40,038 nt of DNA. Source: Pseudomonadota bacterium (GTDB taxonomy: Bacteria; Myxococcota_A; Polyangia; Haliangiales; Haliangiaceae). The DNA is taken from positions 1-40,038 of the forward strand of contig JAKSDA010000417.1 of the NCBI GenBank assembly GCA_022360315.1, given 5' to 3'. Below, one piece after another: positions 36,921 to 40,038 of this stretch. The position numbers and the translations under genes are program-made. The notes beneath the pieces are model-generated. The model was not told where the DNA came from, did not search any database, and saw only the letters and a list, made by a program, of their open reading frames with translations. How positions within the stretch are numbered: the first letter of the stretch is position 1; every line of letters starts with the position of its first letter.

Positions 36921-38030
36921 CTATACCTCAATGCATGGACATCCAGCGCTCTTGGTGCGTTTCATCCCACCGTTAGATGACTCGCTGGAACTGGCCTCGG
37001 TTGCAACGGGGCCAACCAATACCTCGTTACTATCTGTCAAAACTCTGAGGTAGGGGCATAAGATATCGAGATGGTATTGTGTGTAAGGTGTCAGACCGAG
37101 CCCAAAGTGGGCTATCCCATTGGTTCCGCCAAAAACCTCATTCATACCCACATTACCCGGAAGCGGCTTGAGATTCCGATTTATACCCAGTCCTACTTCC
37201 CAGATCCGGCGATAGCGGGAGTCGCACCAGAACATCGCCTCCAAGGTGCGCTGGGCGGGCTCGACCGATGCATGAGTGCTCCGAATGCTAGTTATCACAC
37301 CGTTCTCGACTGTCGCGACGATTGCATGGTTTTCCATCGTGGCCAGCTCGTTGTAGAGTCGAGCTTGGTCTGAACGCTCAAAGTTCACCCTACCAGAGTG
37401 AAGGATAGGGAAGCCACGGAACGCGATCTCGCCATTGATGGTAAGATTTGACTCGGTACTGTACTTGCCATGAAAGAGTGGAAGAACACTTACTTCCCCG
37501 GCCGGAGCGAGCTGTTGTCCACCCCAATCTAGCGGGCCTGCTTGTTCGAACCACTCGTAAGTTTCATCCAAATGGTCAAACACCGCCTCGGTACCGTACT
37601 TGTCGTCGACCAACCTCAGACGTTGACTCTCTTGCCCCTTACTGAAAATGCGATCGGCAATGGTCTGTTGATCAAGAGGATCGGTTACCTCGAGCATGGA
37701 CAGGAAATGCTCGATCACGGTGGGAGTCGTGGGGGTCGAGTTTAGTGGCATCACGGCTAGCTTACGCCGGCCAACTTCATGTGACTCTACTGACGATATG
37801 AGGCTATTGGGCGAGATCACCAGGACATGGGCTGGTTCTTCAGCTTGGGCGAGAACCTGTGAGAAAGAGTCTTCACTGTCATAAGTGAGCTTGTGGCAGG
37901 AAGCGTATCCCTCTGCCTGGCCAAATGTGAATGTATCGACGATATCACTGTTCGTGATGAGATAAAAATGGGCTCCATCACTGCCGTTGAATTGAGTGAT
38001 TTTGGACGGGTGTACCACAATATTCATCAT
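36921..38030 (-). CDS. M29 aminopeptidase-like protein
   Basis: A 369-residue cytosolic protein. The C-terminal half keeps the metal-ligand pattern of M29 (aminopeptidase T) enzymes: Glu179 in PAGEVSVLP, Glu278 in WEVGLGIN, His308 in AHFGLG and His320-x-Asp322 in YHLD. The interval between His308 and His320 is shorter than in classic members. The N-terminal half is not recognisably M29. The tail ends in CPCIEV. If active it would be a di-metal aminopeptidase or an amide-forming relative; the family has also been recruited for non-proteolytic roles. The sequence is A/T-richer than the flanks. The start is ATG 38030 (or 38027), with AGGA eight bases upstream. It lies directly behind an intrinsic terminator. 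Confidence 0.65.
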   Translation of the reverse strand: MMNIVVHPSKITQFNGSDGAHFYLITNSDIVDTFTFGQAEGYASCHKLTYDSEDSFSQVLAQAEEPAHVLVISPNSLISSVESHEVGRRKLAVMPLNSTPTTPTVIEHFLSMLEVTDPLDQQTIADRIFSKGQESQRLRLVDDKYGTEAVFDHLDETYEWFEQAGPLDWGGQQLAPAGEVSVLPLFHGKYSTESNLTINGEIAFRGFPILHSGRVNFERSDQARLYNELATMENHAIVATVENGVITSIRSTHASVEPAQRTLEAMFWCDSRYRRIWEVGLGINRNLKPLPGNVGMNEVFGGTNGIAHFGLGLTPYTQYHLDILCPYLRVLTDSNEVLVGPVATEASSSESSNGGMKRTKSAGCPCIEV

Positions 38031-38056
38031 TCGATTTTCCTGAGAGTCACCTATGT

Positions 38057-38088
38057 AAAAAAATGGGAGGCATATTCAGCCTCCCATT
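38057..38088 (-). terminator. Intrinsic terminator/attenuator between the 16-codon ORF and the M29-like gene
   Basis: On the minus strand AATGGGAGGC (38088-38079) pairs perfectly with GCCTCCCATT (38071-38062) around TGAATAT. The stem runs straight into a seven-T tract (TTTTTTT, 38063-38057). It begins 11 bases past the TAG of the small ORF and ends 26 bases before the M29-like start. Most transcripts should stop here, giving high peptide mRNA and low enzyme mRNA. Confidence 0.92.
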
Positions 38089-38099
38089 CGCCTCGTTAC

Positions 38100-38150
38100 C
38101 TAACCGAGCAGGTTGCCGGTATAGGAACCATTCTTGTTCCGCTTCTTCAT
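38100..38150 (-). CDS. 16-codon ORF, candidate precursor/carrier or leader peptide
   Basis: ATG 38150 to TAG 38100-38102 encodes MKKRNKNGSYTGNLLG. It has a basic N-terminus (MKKRNKN) and a Gly/Ser/Tyr/Thr/Asn-rich C-terminal half, with no Cys. The ribosome site AGGAGG at 38156-38161 is perfect and five bases away, much better than those of most genes in this window, which argues that the peptide is made. It is followed by a strong terminator and then M29-like and glutamate-cysteine-ligase-type genes. It could be a precursor or scaffold peptide of a ribosomal natural product, or a regulatory leader. It lacks the runs of one amino acid codon usual for biosynthetic attenuators. Confidence 0.65.
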   Translation of the reverse strand: MKKRNKNGSYTGNLLG

Positions 38151-38155
38151 GAAGC

Positions 38156-38161
38156 CCTCCT
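38156..38161 (-). promoter_or_regulatory. Ribosome binding site of the 16-codon ORF
   Basis: AGGAGG (minus strand) sits five bases before ATG 38150. It matches the anti-Shine-Dalgarno fully and decides the start of an ORF otherwise too short to be trusted. Upstream on the minus strand, TAGATATTAA at about 38173-38182 is a possible -10 region, but no -35 can be assigned. Confidence 0.85.
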
Positions 38162-38746
38162 GTGTTGGGTGTTAATATCTAGTGAATAGCGCTTTTCTAC
38201 CATCCCGTGGGACTCAGATCAAGAACGCAGGCTGTAGCATGCCATCGATCGGCGTCTACGTAACGCCCAATGCGGGCCATTTCTCAGGCTGGCGAAAAGC
38301 AGGTCGTGCTCGGCTTCTCACGGCGCCTCGCATCGGCGCACCGCATTGCCCCTCAATCCGTACCGCCGATGAAAATTTGAGGATTACCGCGGGGTTAGGA
38401 TTGTCATCAGTTGGGGATGTGCAATCAAATGCACCTCCTGCCATGCAGACCCGTGCAGGCTCGCAAATCCAGACGCTTGCTCTCCGCTGTCCGCCGCAGT
38501 TTGCTCGAGCCGCCATGGACCTGCCGCAGGCTTGTATCCGGGTCCAGTAGCCTCTACGGGCCGTTTTTGCACACGGGTCGGAGGCGCTGCCGCGGCGAGC
38601 AGCGGGACAACGATCGAGCTCCCTGGCCTGATTGCACGTAACGCTGAATCGGCGCCCGGCCGTACACTCGGCGTCCGCGCCCACTGGTGGCGCCGCTTTC
38701 GCATCCAGTTCCAGGGCTTGGCCGACCCAGCCACCACAACTCTGGC
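38162..38746. other. 585-bp region without a recognisable gene
   Basis: The left end holds the presumed promoter of the peptide operon. From about 38210 the sequence returns to high GC. Frames on both strands (including a long minus-strand one crossing into the IS66 scrap) have no domain or ribosome site and look like decayed sequence. Nothing is assigned. Confidence 0.4.
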
Positions 38747-39016
38747 CTAGGTAGGTGAAATCACAGTGGGCTGTGTGTAATGCCAGTACTCGAACAGGAT
38801 GCCGGTGTAGTTCAATAGATCGCGGCCGAACGCACTGGCACGACCATCTCGTTGAGAAAACGAGACAAATTTCCTGAGCAAATGCGCCCAGCAGATCTGG
38901 CGCTGCTCCATTGCCCAAAAATTCAGTGCCCCGGCACGGTCGCTTACCAGGACTGCCTTGAGCGCACCGAACATCGGCTTGAGTGTGGCGCTGCTGCCGT
39001 CGGCAACGATCTTGAG
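38747..39016 (-). mobile_element. IS66-family transposase fragment
   Basis: The minus strand encodes the middle part of an IS66 TnpC: LVSDRAGALNFW followed by RQICWAHLLRKFVSF and LFEYWHY, the second DDE-block region and the CWAHxxR motif. A TGA at 39017-39019 cuts it upstream and TAG 38747-38749 downstream. The first catalytic Asp and the final Glu block are missing, as are TnpA, TnpB and terminal repeats, so it cannot transpose. It marks past insertion-sequence activity on the right side of the peptide-ligase cassette. Confidence 0.8.
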
Positions 39017-39051
39017 TCAGGGGCGATTGCAAGCCCTGGGTTTGCAGTGTT

Positions 39052-39304
39052 GCGGAAGAGCGGCAAGAGCGGGCCCTGGCGCTGTACCGGGACGGCAATC
39101 AGCTATTTGAAGATTCGGTATATTCATCGGAGCCGCAGCCAGGTATCGCGCGGCCATCGACGAGTGGGATCACCCGACTATTCATTATAATCTGGCCCTG
39201 ACCTTGACCGGCCTGGCCAGACGATCGAGGTCTACCAGAGCGCGCAAAGGGCCCTGCGCTAGCAGGAACAACTGGGACGGCGGGTTAAGAACCTGTCGTG
39301 CTAT
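39052..39304 (+). pseudogene. Frameshifted TPR-protein remnant
   Basis: Three frames must be joined to read it: AEERQERALALYRDGNQLFE, then (after a frameshift near 39136) RYRAAIDEWDHPTIHYNLALTL, then (after another near 39225) TIEVYQSAQRALR-stop-QEQLGRRVKNL. Together these read as the N-terminal TPR region of a secreted-type protein. Two frameshifts plus an in-frame TAG near 39261 mean it is dead. No start or signal peptide remains; the 5' side abuts the IS66 fragment. Confidence 0.65.
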
Positions 39305-39328
39305 GCCGGGTGTGCTACTCAACGCAAG

Positions 39329-39590
39329 ATGAGATTTACACTTCATGCCCGCGTGCTCGATGGTCGGCTGGTTCTGGATGAGCCGATTGACCTGCCTGAT
39401 GGAACCGAGGTAGAGCTTGTCCCCGCCGACGAAGCCGGTGAGCCTACCGTGTCCCATGTAAGATGGTGATGATCTCGATGATGCGGATCGGGCTCGATTG
39501 CATGCGTCGCTGAAGCGAGCTTCTGACCAGTTTGCCAGCGGTCAAGGTATTCCGGCTGAGGATGTTCTGCGGCGACTTCGTGGCCAGTGA
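39329..39590 (+). pseudogene. Type II antitoxin gene with a frameshift
   Basis: Codons from ATG 39329 give MRFTLHARVLDGRLVLDEP and DLPDGTEVELVPADEAGE, then stop at TGA 39467-39469. Shifting by one base at that TGA continues with DDLDDADRARLHASLKRA and IPAEDVLRRLRGQ, ending at 39588-39590. This is the complete architecture of a small antitoxin that precedes RelE/ParE-type toxins. Removing one T after TGG (39464-39466) restores the frame. A sequencing error would make it intact, but the toxin behind it is also broken. Confidence 0.7.
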
Positions 39591-39715
39591 GTCGCTATCG
39601 CATCGAGCTGTCGCCTGAAGCCGGCGAGACCGCCAGACGTCGAAGCGGCGGGCCTTGCATCCGTGACTCGACTTCTCTCGGTGAGAGGTTGTCGCCGTAC
39701 TCATCGGTCAGGTAG
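39587..39715 (+). pseudogene. Truncated RelE/ParE-type toxin
   Basis: GTG 39587 overlaps the antitoxin stop and starts VSRYRIELSPEAGETARR, the usual N-terminus of a RelE/ParE-superfamily toxin. After about 18 residues similarity is lost (SGGPCIRDSTS...) and the frame ends at TAG 39713-39715. The conserved central strands and C-terminal Arg/His residues are absent, so no functional toxin can be made. Confidence 0.6.
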
Positions 39716-39742
39716 CGTGCTCGCCCATGCTACACTGGAGCC

Positions 39743-39856
39743 ATGTTGGATGCCGTTGCCAAGCTCCGGCGACTATCACGAGCCAAGTATGAGCACCTGG
39801 TCGAACTGGGTGAGTTCGACGACCAGCGGGTCGAACTGCTGGCGATTCCCCTGTAG
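39743..39856 (+). pseudogene. Truncated Uma2-family gene (N-terminal piece)
   Basis: The ATG at 39743 has GGAG upstream. The 37 codons include LRRLSRAKYEHLVELGEFDD and RVELL, the standard opening of Uma2 (DUF820) restriction-endonuclease-fold proteins. After RVELL the family continues with GxLVxMSP, but here the frame ends at TAG 39854-39856 within GC-rich repeat sequence. It was evidently cut by the repeat element that follows. Confidence 0.7.
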
Positions 39857-39931
39857 GGGCAAAAGCCCTGTTTTGCTCCAGTTGAAACGCGACTCCGACC
39901 TAACCCGGACAAGCCGGAACCAAACAGGTTC

Positions 39932-39995
39932 CCAGGGGCTCTGCCCCTGGACCCCGCCGGGGACTCGTCCCCGGACCCCTCGGAGCTTCGCTCCG
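39932..39995. repeat. Cluster of three GC-rich hairpins (dispersed-repeat type)
   Basis: Three perfect stem-loops stand in line: CCAGGGGC-TCT-GCCCCTGG (39932-39950), CCGGGGA-CTCG-TCCCCGG (39957-39974) and CGGAGC-TTC-GCTCCG (39981-39995). An alternative CCCCG-C-CGGGG (39952-39962) overlaps the second. Similar GGGGCTCTGCCCC-type clusters are known as dispersed repeats in high-GC bacterial genomes. No T-run follows, so it is not a simple terminator. It replaces the 3' part of the Uma2 gene. Confidence 0.75.
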
Positions 39996-40038
39996 AAATG
40001 ATTCGGGTAGGATAGTGGAGCATCAGGCCGAAGAAGAC

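Noticed and set aside
38100..38150. Homology of the 16-residue peptide to microcin C peptide (shared TGN)
   Set aside because: Three shared residues mean nothing statistically, and the MccB adenylyltransferase gene is absent. Only the operon layout is comparable.
38256..39098. 280-codon minus-strand open frame
   Set aside because: Arg/Cys/Ala-rich with no motif. It overlaps the IS66 fragment in another frame and the TPR remnant.

Overview
The window is GC-rich bacterial DNA. Its gene content suggests a myxobacterium (Myxococcota, perhaps a Haliangium/Nannocystis-type member). The clues are many lipoproteins, a giant Ser/Thr kinase-ATPase-TPR protein, an AgmX/PglI-type protein, Asp-rich calcium-type repeats on a secreted protease and several large peptidases. 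This placement is an inference from gene families; no rRNA or other marker gene is present.

Layout. 0.2-3.7 kb (minus): a small membrane protein, a lipoprotein S9 peptidase and a lipoprotein of unknown function. 3.7-4.9 kb (plus): endonuclease III overlapping a Nudix hydrolase. 5.0-8.8 kb (minus): an M3 metallopeptidase lipoprotein and an M43-type metalloprotease lipoprotein with three Asp-rich repeats. 8.8-10.1 kb has no gene but holds several hairpins. 10.1-13.9 kb: an Ala-rich lipoprotein, a YkvA/DUF1232 protein, a TPR protein and a convergent Ig-like lipoprotein. 14.3-23.4 kb (plus): an AgmX/PglI-like membrane protein, a 1333-residue kinase-ATPase-TPR regulator with a degenerate cyclase-like domain, and a HEAT plus DUF349 protein. 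23.4-24.5 kb: an APS-reductase-type CysH converging with a small CxxC thioredoxin-fold protein. 24.9-28.8 kb: a Vps62-like lipoprotein, a DUF1722 protein and a cytosolic prolyl oligopeptidase. 29.2-32.8 kb (plus): a GAF histidine kinase with an altered N-box, then a SRPBCC protein translationally coupled to an ECF-like sigma factor.

33.4-38.2 kb looks like an acquired cassette, visibly richer in A/T over much of its length. On the minus strand an excellent Shine-Dalgarno precedes a 16-codon ORF (MKKRNKNGSYTGNLLG). A textbook intrinsic terminator follows, then an M29-aminopeptidase-like protein and a glutamate-cysteine-ligase-family enzyme three bases apart. A cupin and an MFS transporter converge on them from the plus strand. 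The arrangement of tiny peptide, attenuator, ATP-dependent amide ligase, peptidase-fold protein and exporter resembles a peptide-derived natural-product pathway with an ultra-short precursor or carrier peptide. It is the best candidate in the window for an undescribed system. The alternative is a leader-peptide-attenuated thiol/gamma-glutamyl operon.

38.7-40.0 kb is a graveyard: an IS66 transposase scrap, a frameshifted TPR gene, a frameshifted antitoxin with a truncated toxin, a truncated Uma2 gene and a cluster of GC-rich hairpins. An NHL-repeat scrap lies on the other side of the cassette at 33.0-33.2 kb, so both flanks contain decayed genes.
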